Positions 1-6,314 of a stretch of DNA of 43,034 nt are shown piece by piece; positions within the stretch are counted from its first letter, which is position 1; every line of letters starts with the position of its first letter. This stretch comes from Psychromonas sp. MB-3u-54 (GTDB lineage Bacteria > Pseudomonadota > Gammaproteobacteria > Enterobacterales > Psychromonadaceae). A model generated the notes under the pieces. The model had not been told where the DNA came from. It did not search any database and worked only from the letters and a program-made list of their open reading frames with translations. Location: contig NZ_PJBP01000125.1 of the NCBI RefSeq assembly GCF_002836415.1, forward strand, positions 1 through 43,034, written 5' to 3'. The position numbers were made by a program, and so were the translations under genes.

Positions 1-117
1 TTACGGTATTGGTTACAAATGCACGCTATAAAAACCCATTTACAGTATTGGTTATAAATGCACGCTATAAAAACCAATTTACGGTATTGATTATAAATTA
101 ACGCTATAAAAATCCTT
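1..117. repeat. Three tandem 39-nt direct repeats
   Basis: Three adjacent units begin at 1, 40 and 79, each 39 nt long. Each starts TTAC(G/A)GTATTG, has GCTATAAAAA near its end, and differs from the others by a few bases. The first unit starts at the window edge, so the array may extend further left. It lies about 130 nt upstream of the EF-hand gene. No function is evident; it could be a minisatellite or part of a larger intergenic repeat. Confidence 0.85.
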
Positions 118-167
118 TTTTTCTCCATATTTCCTGCACAGTTGCGCTCTATAGTTTATTCATAAAG

Positions 168-198
168 AAAATCATTACCTGCCAAGAGCAATGATTTT
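168..198. promoter_or_regulatory. Inverted repeat in the leader of the EF-hand gene
   Basis: AAAATCATT (168-176) and AATGATTTT (190-198) form perfect 9-bp arms around a 13-nt centre, about 48 nt upstream of the start codon at 246. This could be an operator or a leader hairpin. The sequence does not show which. Confidence 0.4.
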
Positions 199-245
199 AG
201 AAATAGAAGACTTAATTTCCCAACATGAATAAGAGAGGCAACATC

Positions 246-1028
246 ATGAAAAAATTACTGTTGATCACTGGCGCTTTATTAATGGCAACCACCCATTCAA
301 CCTTCGCTGCGGAGCAAAATCAGAATGCTACAACCCAGAGAGCAAATAAACAGCAAATGACATTTGCCCAACTGGATGCAAATGCCGATGGTGTTTTATC
401 TAAGAATGAGGTGCTTGGACGCTTATTAGCAAACTTCGATAAACTTGATAGCGAAGGTAATGGCACACTGTCAATCGATGAGTTTAATGCTCAAGTGAAA
501 ATGGGTAAACATGACAAACGGGGTAATCGAGGACATAAAGGAGATCGTGATAATCACCCGACCTTTGCGCAGTTAGATGTTAATAATGACGGCTTGTTAG
601 CTAAAGATGAAGTGCGCGGACGTCTATTGATTCATTTTGATAATTTAGACACTGACGCCAGCGGCACATTGTCAGTCGATGAATTTAATGCTCGAGTGAA
701 AATGGGTAAACAGGGCAGACAGGGACATCACAAAAAAATTCACCCGACCTTTGCGCAGTTAGATATTAATAATGATAGTTTTTTAGCTAAAGATGAAGTG
801 CGCGGACGATTATTGACTCATTTTGATAAAGTCGACATCGACGCCAGCGGCACACTGTCAGCCGATGAGTTTAATGCTCAAGTGAAAATGGGTAAACAGG
901 GTAAACAGGGTAAACAAGGACATCACAAAGGAAATAGTGATTATCGTCCGAGCTTTGAGCAGTTAGATCTTAATGGTGATGGCGTGATTTCAGCTGAAGA
1001 GTTTAATGCCATTGTTAATAACAGTTAA
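246..1028 (+). CDS. Secreted EF-hand calcium-binding repeat protein
   Basis: This is a 260-residue protein with a typical signal peptide (MKKLLLITGALLMATTHSTFAA, cleaved before EQ), so it is exported. The mature part carries seven EF-hand-type loops, such as DANADGVLSKNE, DSEGNGTLSIDE, DVNNDGLLAKDE and DLNGDGVISAEE, with acidic residues at loop positions 1, 3, 5 and 12. One loop (DINNDSFLAKDE) has lost the usual Gly at position 6. The loops come in pairs separated by Lys/Gly/His-rich linkers (KMGKQGKQG). An ATG at 225 is also in frame, but AGAGAGG at 232-238 is correctly spaced for 246 and the signal peptide starts there. The likely role is calcium binding or buffering in the periplasm or outside the cell; the exact partner is unknown. 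The gene appears monocistronic with a terminator downstream. Confidence 0.85.
   Translation: MKKLLLITGALLMATTHSTFAAEQNQNATTQRANKQQMTFAQLDANADGVLSKNEVLGRLLANFDKLDSEGNGTLSIDEFNAQVKMGKHDKRGNRGHKGDRDNHPTFAQLDVNNDGLLAKDEVRGRLLIHFDNLDTDASGTLSVDEFNARVKMGKQGRQGHHKKIHPTFAQLDINNDSFLAKDEVRGRLLTHFDKVDIDASGTLSADEFNAQVKMGKQGKQGKQGHHKGNSDYRPSFEQLDLNGDGVISAEEFNAIVNNS
555..926 (+). repeat. Internal 186-nt DNA duplication inside the EF-hand gene
   Basis: Two units starting CACCCGACCTTTGCGCAG at 555 and 741 are nearly identical over about 186 nt, pointing to recent duplication of an EF-hand pair. A more divergent third copy lies upstream from about 357. Inside the second unit, three perfect copies of the 9-mer GGGTAAACA (890-916) encode a GKQ repeat. 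Confidence 0.8.
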
Positions 1029-1086
1029 AAAATAATAACAGTTAAAAAATGGCTAATTAATATTGCACTGGCTTATTCTTAATCTG

Positions 1087-1133
1087 AAAACCATACACTT
1101 GATAAAGTAAATCGAGCGTATGGTTTTTTCTTT
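1087..1133 (+). terminator. Rho-independent terminator after the EF-hand gene
   Basis: AAAACCATAC (1087-1096) pairs perfectly with GTATGGTTTT (1118-1127) and is followed by a T-rich run (TTTTTTCTTTTTT). The loop is long (21 nt). Confidence 0.65.
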
Positions 1134-1136
1134 TTT

Positions 1137-1250
1137 ATACCAATGCATTAAGTTTATGATCACTTGCTTCAAAGGCCAAATTTACGCTCACAAAGCAGTG
1201 AGGATGAATTTGAATAGTAAATCTGATCACTTTATTAATATTTTGCTATA
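1137..1250. repeat. MITE-like element, short copy
   Basis: The left end ATACCAATGCATTAAG continues to TGATCA at 1157-1162. The right end begins TGATCACTTTATTAAT at 1224 and finishes TTTTGCTAT. The two ends are imperfect inverted repeats of about 26 bp of the same family as the element at 2999-3222. The interior of about 60 bp has no coding potential that I recognise. Confidence 0.6.
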
Positions 1251-1284
1251 AACACTCTGTTCAATGGATTGAATCGACATGACA

Positions 1285-1369
1285 AATTAATTAATGAAAT
1301 TAGTTTTATATTATCGGTAGGGTGCGCTCCGCAAGCGGCGAAAATCGGTGCGCGGAGCGCACCCTACGG
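1285..1369 (-). repeat. REP-like dispersed repeat, copy A (reverse orientation)
   Basis: A perfect 16-bp inverted repeat, GTAGGGTGCGCTCCGC (1317-1332) and its complement (1352-1367), surrounds AAGCGGCGAAAATCGGTGC. The flanking tail AATTAATTAATGAAAT...TTATCGGTAGGG matches, on the opposite strand, the tails of copies B (22321-22391) and C (25746-25835). Confidence 0.75.
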
Positions 1370-1385
1370 GATTAATCTGAAAACT

Positions 1386-1430
1386 CTACGCTCGAGAAGG
1401 TTAAATCGGGCGTAGGATTTTTTCTTTTTA
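1386..1430 (+). terminator. Second, duplicated terminator
   Basis: CTACGCTCG (1386-1394) pairs with CGGGCGTAG (1407-1415), followed by GATTTTTTCTTTTTAT. The whole stretch from AATCTGAAAAC (1374) aligns with the first terminator stretch from 1081, so the terminator exists in two diverged direct copies flanking the two repeats above. Confidence 0.6.
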
Positions 1431-1445
1431 TACGAACAGTATTTT

Positions 1446-1889
1446 TTATTTTTCGCTATTAATAATATTTTTGAAATGTTTTTTCTTGGTCAGCAAGTAA
1501 TCAACATCGGGCGGGAAATCTTTGTTTGTTTTGGCACGTTTCATCATATCGAAGATTTTAAATTCAGTTAATACAGCAAACTGATAGGGGGTAAATTCAC
1601 TGTTCGCCTGTTGTGTCGGATCAAAGTAGAGATCACCCATTTTAATGATGGCATGTTCAACCAAAGGGTCTTCACAACGGTAACCAAGTACATACCTTTC
1701 ACCGCGGCGATAGATGACATTCATATAACTGTTGTAAAAACTCTCATCTTCTTTGCTGGTACAGTTTTTTAGCGCGGCTTGATCCATGGCACTGACGGTT
1801 ATAATTTTGATTTTATCCGCATTGAAATTTAATGCCGTCAATTGCTTGCGAATAGCTGTAAGGTTTAATTCTGTCACTTGGTATACCAT
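1446..1889 (-). CDS. Hypothetical protein, 147 aa
   Basis: I do not recognise a family. The protein is soluble-looking with no signal peptide or membrane segment. It has a lysine-rich C-terminus (LLTKKKHFKNIINSEK) and scattered aromatic and acidic residues (YRRGERYVLGYRCEDPLVEH). The start ATG at 1889 has only a weak ribosome binding site. It stands alone on the minus strand and is convergent with the EF-hand gene. Codon use looks like that of its neighbours, so it is probably a real gene. Confidence 0.6.
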   Translation of the reverse strand: MVYQVTELNLTAIRKQLTALNFNADKIKIITVSAMDQAALKNCTSKEDESFYNSYMNVIYRRGERYVLGYRCEDPLVEHAIIKMGDLYFDPTQQANSEFTPYQFAVLTEFKIFDMMKRAKTNKDFPPDVDYLLTKKKHFKNIINSEK

Positions 1890-2028
1890 CTGGTTAATAA
1901 AAATCGCCGAGATTATACTTTAATATTTCTCTGAACGCACTTAAACGCGCGACTCCTTTATTAAGACAAATCAATCTTTTTGTTAAGAAAAAAAATATTT
2001 TTGAACCTGAAGAGGATTCGCATAGGCT

Positions 2029-2565
2029 TTATAAAAGGCTCATTTTGATCAGCAGTGTTTGGTCTTTAACCAAAATTGATTGTAATGACGAGTTAGCCAT
2101 TTTTTCCTGTGTCTTTTGATCATTAAACAGGTAGAAAGGAGAAAACTGCAGTGCCTTTTCTAAGCTTAATTGCGCAATTTTTTTTATTTCTGGTATTAAG
2201 TCCGGTGGTATATTTTCTATTTCTAAAGAGACAATATTTGGCTTAATAAGGTAAAAAGCCTTTTTTTCTGTGTCGTAAGTGATGACTCCTTTTGCATATG
2301 CCCGGCCGGCACCTTTTATATTGCCAAGGACAGTGATATCGATATGGGTAAATACGCCAATTTGATCGCTTCCTTCGATTAAATCGACGCGAGAATCGTA
2401 TATCTTAGCTGAAATATAAGCTGCTTGTTTTTTTATAGGCAGCTTTTTAGAAAGTTTCTCCTGCAGATCCTGCTCGCTGATTTTTAAAGTATAAGGAAGG
2501 GCGGTTGCAAATAAAGACAATGAAGATAATGTTAATAGGCAGATAAAAAATATTTTATGAAGCAT
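2029..2565 (-). CDS. DUF1439 (YceB-like) exported protein
   Basis: This 178-residue protein has an N-terminal signal peptide (MLHKIFFICLLTLSSLSLFATA) and then a domain beginning LPYTLKISEQDLQEKLSKKLP. The ISEQ-L-x-L-xKxLP pattern and the closing SLQSILVKDQTLLIKM segment resemble the DUF1439/YceB family of periplasm-facing lipid-binding-like proteins. YceB itself is a lipoprotein; here no lipobox cysteine is present, so this one is probably soluble periplasmic or held by its signal sequence. AAGGAAAAAA precedes the ATG. Function is not established in the family. Confidence 0.7.
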   Translation of the reverse strand: MLHKIFFICLLTLSSLSLFATALPYTLKISEQDLQEKLSKKLPIKKQAAYISAKIYDSRVDLIEGSDQIGVFTHIDITVLGNIKGAGRAYAKGVITYDTEKKAFYLIKPNIVSLEIENIPPDLIPEIKKIAQLSLEKALQFSPFYLFNDQKTQEKMANSSLQSILVKDQTLLIKMSLL

Positions 2566-2659
2566 TTTTTTTCCTTATGGCGCGGTGAAAATAACGTTAT
2601 AGCAGTTAACTGCGAGTAAAGAAATAGCAATTAATAACGATTAAAGACCTTTTATTTAT

Positions 2660-2962
2660 TTAATCGCTTAAATATTTTTTAAACCCTTGGATTTTACCCT
2701 GAGCAGTCACTGTCATTCCCTCTTTTTCTAATAATCTCTTTTGCTCTTTAAAAGCATCACCACAAAGCGAAATTTTACCCGCTGAGTTAACCACTCGAAA
2801 CCACGGTAACTTAGTGTTTTTGGGAAGACGGGAAAGGATCCTTCCAACCTGCCGGGAATGATTGGGGTAACCGGCAGATTTAGATAAGCGCCCATAGGTC
2901 GTCAGCTTGCCGGCAGGGAGGTAAAACAGGGCGGTGAATATCTGCTGCTCAAATTCTTGCAT
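2660..2962 (-). CDS. Alkyltransferase-like (ATL) DNA repair protein, MGMT family
   Basis: This 100-residue protein matches the MGMT/Ogt C-terminal DNA-binding domain only: FEQQIFTALFYLPAGKLTTYGRLSKSAG (helix-turn-helix) and RQVGRIL. The alkyl-acceptor motif PCHRV of true methyltransferases is replaced by PWFRVV, so the reactive cysteine is absent and a tryptophan sits in its place, as in ATL proteins such as E. coli YbaZ. ATLs bind O6-alkylguanine and hand the lesion to nucleotide excision repair. The Phe after the Trp, where His is usual, is noteworthy. GGAG sits 5 nt before the ATG. It is a minus-strand gene next to the DUF1439 gene but separated by about 95 nt. Confidence 0.85.
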   Translation of the reverse strand: MQEFEQQIFTALFYLPAGKLTTYGRLSKSAGYPNHSRQVGRILSRLPKNTKLPWFRVVNSAGKISLCGDAFKEQKRLLEKEGMTVTAQGKIQGFKKYLSD

Positions 2963-2998
2963 TTTTCTCCAAAATAAAAAACTTAATATTTATACCTG

Positions 2999-3222
2999 AT
3001 ACCAAAGGAATTAATGAAGTGATCAAGTATTGCGAAGGAAAAATTAGCACTTAAGTTGCATTCGATCGTTGTTCTCACTTCACAAAAATCGTCTGGAACG
3101 ATTTTGAACAGCTTTAGCTGACCACAAAGTGGTGAAGAACAGGATGTCTGAATAAAACTCACAACGCGGTTAGGGGTAATTTTAACCAGCAAGGGTGATC
3201 ACCTTTTTAGTTCTTTTGGTAT
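2999..3222. repeat. MITE-like element with 27-bp terminal inverted repeats
   Basis: The left end, ATACCAAAGGAATTAATG to TGATCA (2999-3025), and the right end, TGATCACCTTTTTAGT to TTTTGGTAT (3196-3222), are imperfect inverted repeats of 27 nt. The interior of about 170 nt holds small hairpins (for example AAATCG-7 nt-CGATTT) and no transposase. No clear target duplication is visible. A minus-strand open frame of about 70 codons runs across it but looks incidental. This accounts for the gap between the ATL gene and the next gene. Confidence 0.7.
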
Positions 3223-3348
3223 GACGATGAATAGCTGCATAAATTGTTGCTTTTGTTTTAGACCGTCTTTTTTATAACATATTTCGCCATTGAAAGAGAT
3301 CAAATTGAACGGCTCTCTCGTATTACCACAAATATGAAGGAGAATTCG

Positions 3349-3897
3349 ATGAGATTAGCTTTATTTCCACTGCCTGTTTTTTTACTGCCCGAGGGGTTAA
3401 CAAGGTTACGTATTTTTGAACCGCGCTATAAAAGGATGGTGGCAGAATCTATGTCAACGGGACAAGGTTTTGGTTTATGCCTGCCGAAGGAGGCGCATAG
3501 TCTCTATGATATTGGTATTCGTGTTGAAATTTATAATTTTGATCAGGATGAAGATGGATTTTTAACCATTGATATAAAAGGGATTAATAGATTTACATTT
3601 AAAAATGTAAGCTCGGATCCTGATGGTTTACTACAGGCGGATGTGACCGTGGTGAATGGCTGGGAAAGCATTCAAATGACACCTCAGTACGAGTTTATGC
3701 TGACCTCCTTAAAAGCCGTTTTAACGTCGACGCCTTTCTATGCGGAACAAGTTAACCAACAAGGCTTTAATAATTTAAGTTGGATTTGTCAGCGTTGGTT
3801 AGAGATATTGCCCGTACCTGCGGATAAAAAATACTGGCTGGCGGGTCAAAGCGGGCCGAAGCCGACTATTGATTTTATTTATGAAGTGATTAAGTAG
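3349..3897 (+). CDS. Lon substrate-binding (LonN/PUA-like) domain protein
   Basis: This 182-residue protein consists of a stand-alone Lon N-terminal substrate-binding domain: LFPLPVFLLPEGLTRLRIFEPRYKRMV near the start, the glycine- and acid-rich strand segment GFLTIDIKGINRF in the middle, and a helical C-terminus. There is no AAA+ or protease domain, so it is not a Lon protease. Small proteins of this type are common in gammaproteobacteria; their role is unknown, though peptide or protein binding is likely. An in-frame ATG at 3334 is less likely to be used than 3349, since AAGGAG (3337-3342) lies just before 3349. It is transcribed towards the sigma factor gene but separated from it by the stress-type promoter. 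Confidence 0.8.
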   Translation: MRLALFPLPVFLLPEGLTRLRIFEPRYKRMVAESMSTGQGFGLCLPKEAHSLYDIGIRVEIYNFDQDEDGFLTIDIKGINRFTFKNVSSDPDGLLQADVTVVNGWESIQMTPQYEFMLTSLKAVLTSTPFYAEQVNQQGFNNLSWICQRWLEILPVPADKKYWLAGQSGPKPTIDFIYEVIK

Positions 3898-3925
3898 CTG
3901 CTCGTCAATAAAAATTATTATTTAA

Positions 3926-3953
3926 TGATCTAATCTCAAATTTTGGTCGTATA
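3926..3953 (+). promoter_or_regulatory. Putative ECF (RpoE/ChrR-type) autoregulated promoter
   Basis: TGATCT (3926-3931), a 16-nt spacer, then CGTATA (3948-3953) lies 55 nt upstream of the sigma gene start. A TGATC-type -35 and a CGTA-type -10 are characteristic of promoters read by RpoE of the ChrR-partnered ECF group. Autoregulation of the sigma/anti-sigma operon is therefore likely. Confidence 0.65.
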
Positions 3954-4007
3954 GAGTGGCTTAGGTAGATAAGTTCATCTTATAATCTTCGAGGGGTAAT
4001 ATAAACT

Positions 4008-4628
4008 ATGATAGTTAGGATAGCTCACAACTCGACGGACATTACATTGAATAATACAAAATTTAATTCACTAGACGGTGAACAATTAAAAATAAATTCG
4101 TGGTTAAAACTGGTCGCAACCAAGCAGGATAAACAAGCCTTTTCTGAGCTGTTCAAATGGTTTGCACCGAGAATTCGTGCACATGGTCTGCAGCGTTTTA
4201 AACAAGAAGCACTGGCAATGGATTTGGTACAAGAGACGATGTTATTAGTGTGGCGAAAAGCCGTGTTGTTTAATGCGGACAAAGGTAAAGCCAGCACCTG
4301 GATTTACACCATAATGCGTAATTACTGTTTCGATATGCTGCGTAAAAAACAAACTCAGAAAGAAGATACTATCAGTGATGATCTCTGGCCGGTTATTGAG
4401 CAGCAGACACCGGATGATAACAATGATCATTTACAGAATCGCTTATTATTAAGCCATCTTGGTAGTTTATCCTTACAGCAAAAACAAGTGGTTGAAGCTA
4501 TCTATTTGCAAGAAATGACTCAACAGGAATTAGCCACTCATCTTGATCTCCCCTTAGGTACGGTTAAATCCCGGCTTAGATTGGCGATATCAAAATTAAA
4601 ATCAAAATTGGAGGCGGATCTTGATTAA
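4008..4628 (+). CDS. rpoE: ECF-type RNA polymerase sigma factor, ChrR-partnered
   Basis: This 206-residue sigma-70 family protein has region 2 (AFSELFKWFAPRIRAHGL, then AMDLVQETMLLVWRKAVLFNADKGKASTWIYTIMRNYCFDMLRKK) and region 4 (LSLQQKQVVEAIYLQEMTQQELATHLDLPLGTVKSRLRLAISKL), with no regions 1 or 3, so it is an ECF sigma factor. The immediate downstream partner is a ChrR-type zinc anti-sigma factor. In Rhodobacter sphaeroides this pair responds to singlet oxygen. The start ATG has GAGGGG at a rather long 11-nt spacing. The coding sequence overlaps the anti-sigma gene by 8 nt, implying translational coupling. It should not be confused with the envelope-stress RpoE of E. coli, a different ECF group. 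Confidence 0.92.
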   Translation: MIVRIAHNSTDITLNNTKFNSLDGEQLKINSWLKLVATKQDKQAFSELFKWFAPRIRAHGLQRFKQEALAMDLVQETMLLVWRKAVLFNADKGKASTWIYTIMRNYCFDMLRKKQTQKEDTISDDLWPVIEQQTPDDNNDHLQNRLLLSHLGSLSLQQKQVVEAIYLQEMTQQELATHLDLPLGTVKSRLRLAISKLKSKLEADLD

Positions 4629-5271
4629 ATATCATCCAACACAAGAATTGTTAATCAGCCATAGCGGGGCACAGCTCCCTTTGTCGTTATCAATTGCGGT
4701 GAGTGCCCATCTTGAAATGTGTTCTGAATGCACCACTGTCACCAAAAAAATTACCGCTCAACAGTCCGCGCTTTTTGAAGCACAGGATGTCTCAAATAAT
4801 GTCAATTTTTCTAGTATGTTAGATAAGATTTTTGAGCATAAACCTGATCTGCAGGTGGAGCCTAAAAAGACCGCGATCAATCGTATTTCTGTTGCCGGGA
4901 ATAACTACCAATTACCACGAGCATTTAGCCATTTTACTGATCTTAAATGGTCCTCTTTTGGTGCAATAAGCCGTGCGCGTGTGGTTAAGGATACAGATAA
5001 TATTAGAGCCAGTTTGTTACATATCGACAAAAATAGCGCTATCCCCAGCCATACCCATAAAGGTTATGAGCTTACGCTATTATTAGAGGGAACTTTTAGC
5101 GACGAAAATGGTGTTTATAACAAAGGCGATTTCATCTGGTTGGATAACGACCTTGAACATACTCCCTTTACTAAAACGGGGTGTCTTTGTTACGCGGTTC
5201 AAGACGCGCCGCTGCGTTTTGTCTCGGGGATCAGCCAGGCACTTAATCCGCTTGGTCAATTAATTTATTAA
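4621..5271 (+). CDS. chrR: ChrR-type zinc anti-sigma factor with C-terminal cupin
   Basis: This 216-residue, two-domain anti-sigma factor holds the upstream sigma inactive until singlet oxygen or related stress. The N-terminal zinc anti-sigma domain has His5, His30, Cys34 and Cys37 (HLEMCSEC), matching the ChrR zinc ligands with a shift of one. The C-terminal cupin has His144, His146, Glu150 and His180 (PSHTHKGYE, LEHTPF), again the ChrR metal set. Start is a TTG at 4621 preceded by GGAGG (4610-4614). It overlaps the end of the sigma gene. Every ligand is present, so the switch should work. Confidence 0.92.
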   Translation: MIKYHPTQELLISHSGAQLPLSLSIAVSAHLEMCSECTTVTKKITAQQSALFEAQDVSNNVNFSSMLDKIFEHKPDLQVEPKKTAINRISVAGNNYQLPRAFSHFTDLKWSSFGAISRARVVKDTDNIRASLLHIDKNSAIPSHTHKGYELTLLLEGTFSDENGVYNKGDFIWLDNDLEHTPFTKTGCLCYAVQDAPLRFVSGISQALNPLGQLIY

Positions 5272-5321
5272 GAATAAACAGGCCCTAATAACCTGTATCT
5301 TACAATAAAAAAGGTAAAAAC

Positions 5322-6278
5322 ATGGTTGAGTTCTCAGATGAAAAAATTCAAGTTGGTATCAGCAGTTGCTTAATCGGCAACAAAGTGCGTTTTGATGGCG
5401 GGCATAAGCAGAGTAACTATTGCACTAAAGTCTTGGCCGATTATTTTGATTTTCAGCCTATCTGTCCGGAAATGGCCATTGGCATGGGGACTCCTCGAAA
5501 AGCGATTCGCCTGGTGAAAGATGAAGACCGGATTCGTGTTATTGCCAGTGACGGCAGTTTTGAAGTCACTGAACAATTAACTGAGTTCGGCGAAAAAACC
5601 AGCCCTTTATTAACCTCATTGAGCGGTTATATATTCTGTGCCAAATCCCCCACTTGCGGCATGGAACGGGTAACCCTTTATAACGCGGGAAGCAATCAAG
5701 GTAATCGTAACGGAGTCGGGGTGTTTGCCGCAAAGGTAATGGCGGATCATCCTCTGCTGCCGGTAGAAGAACAGGGGCGTTTAAATGATCTGTTATTACG
5801 GGAAAATTTTATCACCCGCGTTTTCGCTTACCATAAGTGGCAATCATTAGTGGCAGGCGGTTTAAGTATTAGTAAACTTATTAAGTTTCATGCCGAGCAT
5901 AAATACCTATTAATGGCCCATAATGCCAAACTTTATTATACATTAGGCCCATTATTAAGCGGCAGCAAAGAAGCCATTGAGGTGGTCGCTAAAAAATACA
6001 TTGAGGGCTTTATGGCGACCCTTAAAACCTTACCTAATCGTAAAAGTCACACTAATACGCTATCGCATCTGCAAGGCTACTTTAAGCGTTCACTTAGCAG
6101 TGTCGAGCGTATGGATTTGGCAAATAACATTGATAAATATCGTCAGGGTTTGTTACCGCTAATGGTCCCGATCACTTTGATTACGCATTATCTTACTTTG
6201 TATCCGGATCCTTATTTAAAGCAGCAGGTCTATCTGCATCCTCATCCGGAAGAACTGAAACTACGCTATTCGCATTAA
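5322..6278 (+). CDS. DUF523-DUF1722 fusion (TudS-like desulfidase domain plus YbgA domain)
   Basis: This 318-residue protein has two parts. Residues 9 to about 160 are a DUF523 domain with three conserved cysteines, Cys16 (SSCLIG), Cys48 (CPEM) and Cys112 (SPTCGM), the pattern that holds a [4Fe-4S] cluster in the thiouracil desulfidase TudS. The C-terminal half (FHAEHKYLLMAHN, SHTNTLSHLQGYFKR, PLMVPITLITHYL) is DUF1722, the domain of E. coli YbgA. E. coli ybgA lies next to phr, and here too photolyase follows 36 nt downstream. The gene probably continues the sigma-chrR operon; 50 nt separate it from chrR, with only a short weak hairpin between. The domain roles are family knowledge; the substrate in this context is inference. 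Confidence 0.85.
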   Translation: MVEFSDEKIQVGISSCLIGNKVRFDGGHKQSNYCTKVLADYFDFQPICPEMAIGMGTPRKAIRLVKDEDRIRVIASDGSFEVTEQLTEFGEKTSPLLTSLSGYIFCAKSPTCGMERVTLYNAGSNQGNRNGVGVFAAKVMADHPLLPVEEQGRLNDLLLRENFITRVFAYHKWQSLVAGGLSISKLIKFHAEHKYLLMAHNAKLYYTLGPLLSGSKEAIEVVAKKYIEGFMATLKTLPNRKSHTNTLSHLQGYFKRSLSSVERMDLANNIDKYRQGLLPLMVPITLITHYLTLYPDPYLKQQVYLHPHPEELKLRYSH

Positions 6279-6314
6279 CAAAATACTCACTTTTTATGGT
6301 AAAGGATCACAAAA

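Noticed and set aside
2983-3192. Minus-strand open frame of 69 codons
   Set aside because: It lies within the MITE-like element, starts at no good ribosome binding site and its end is made of the terminal repeat, so it is most likely incidental.
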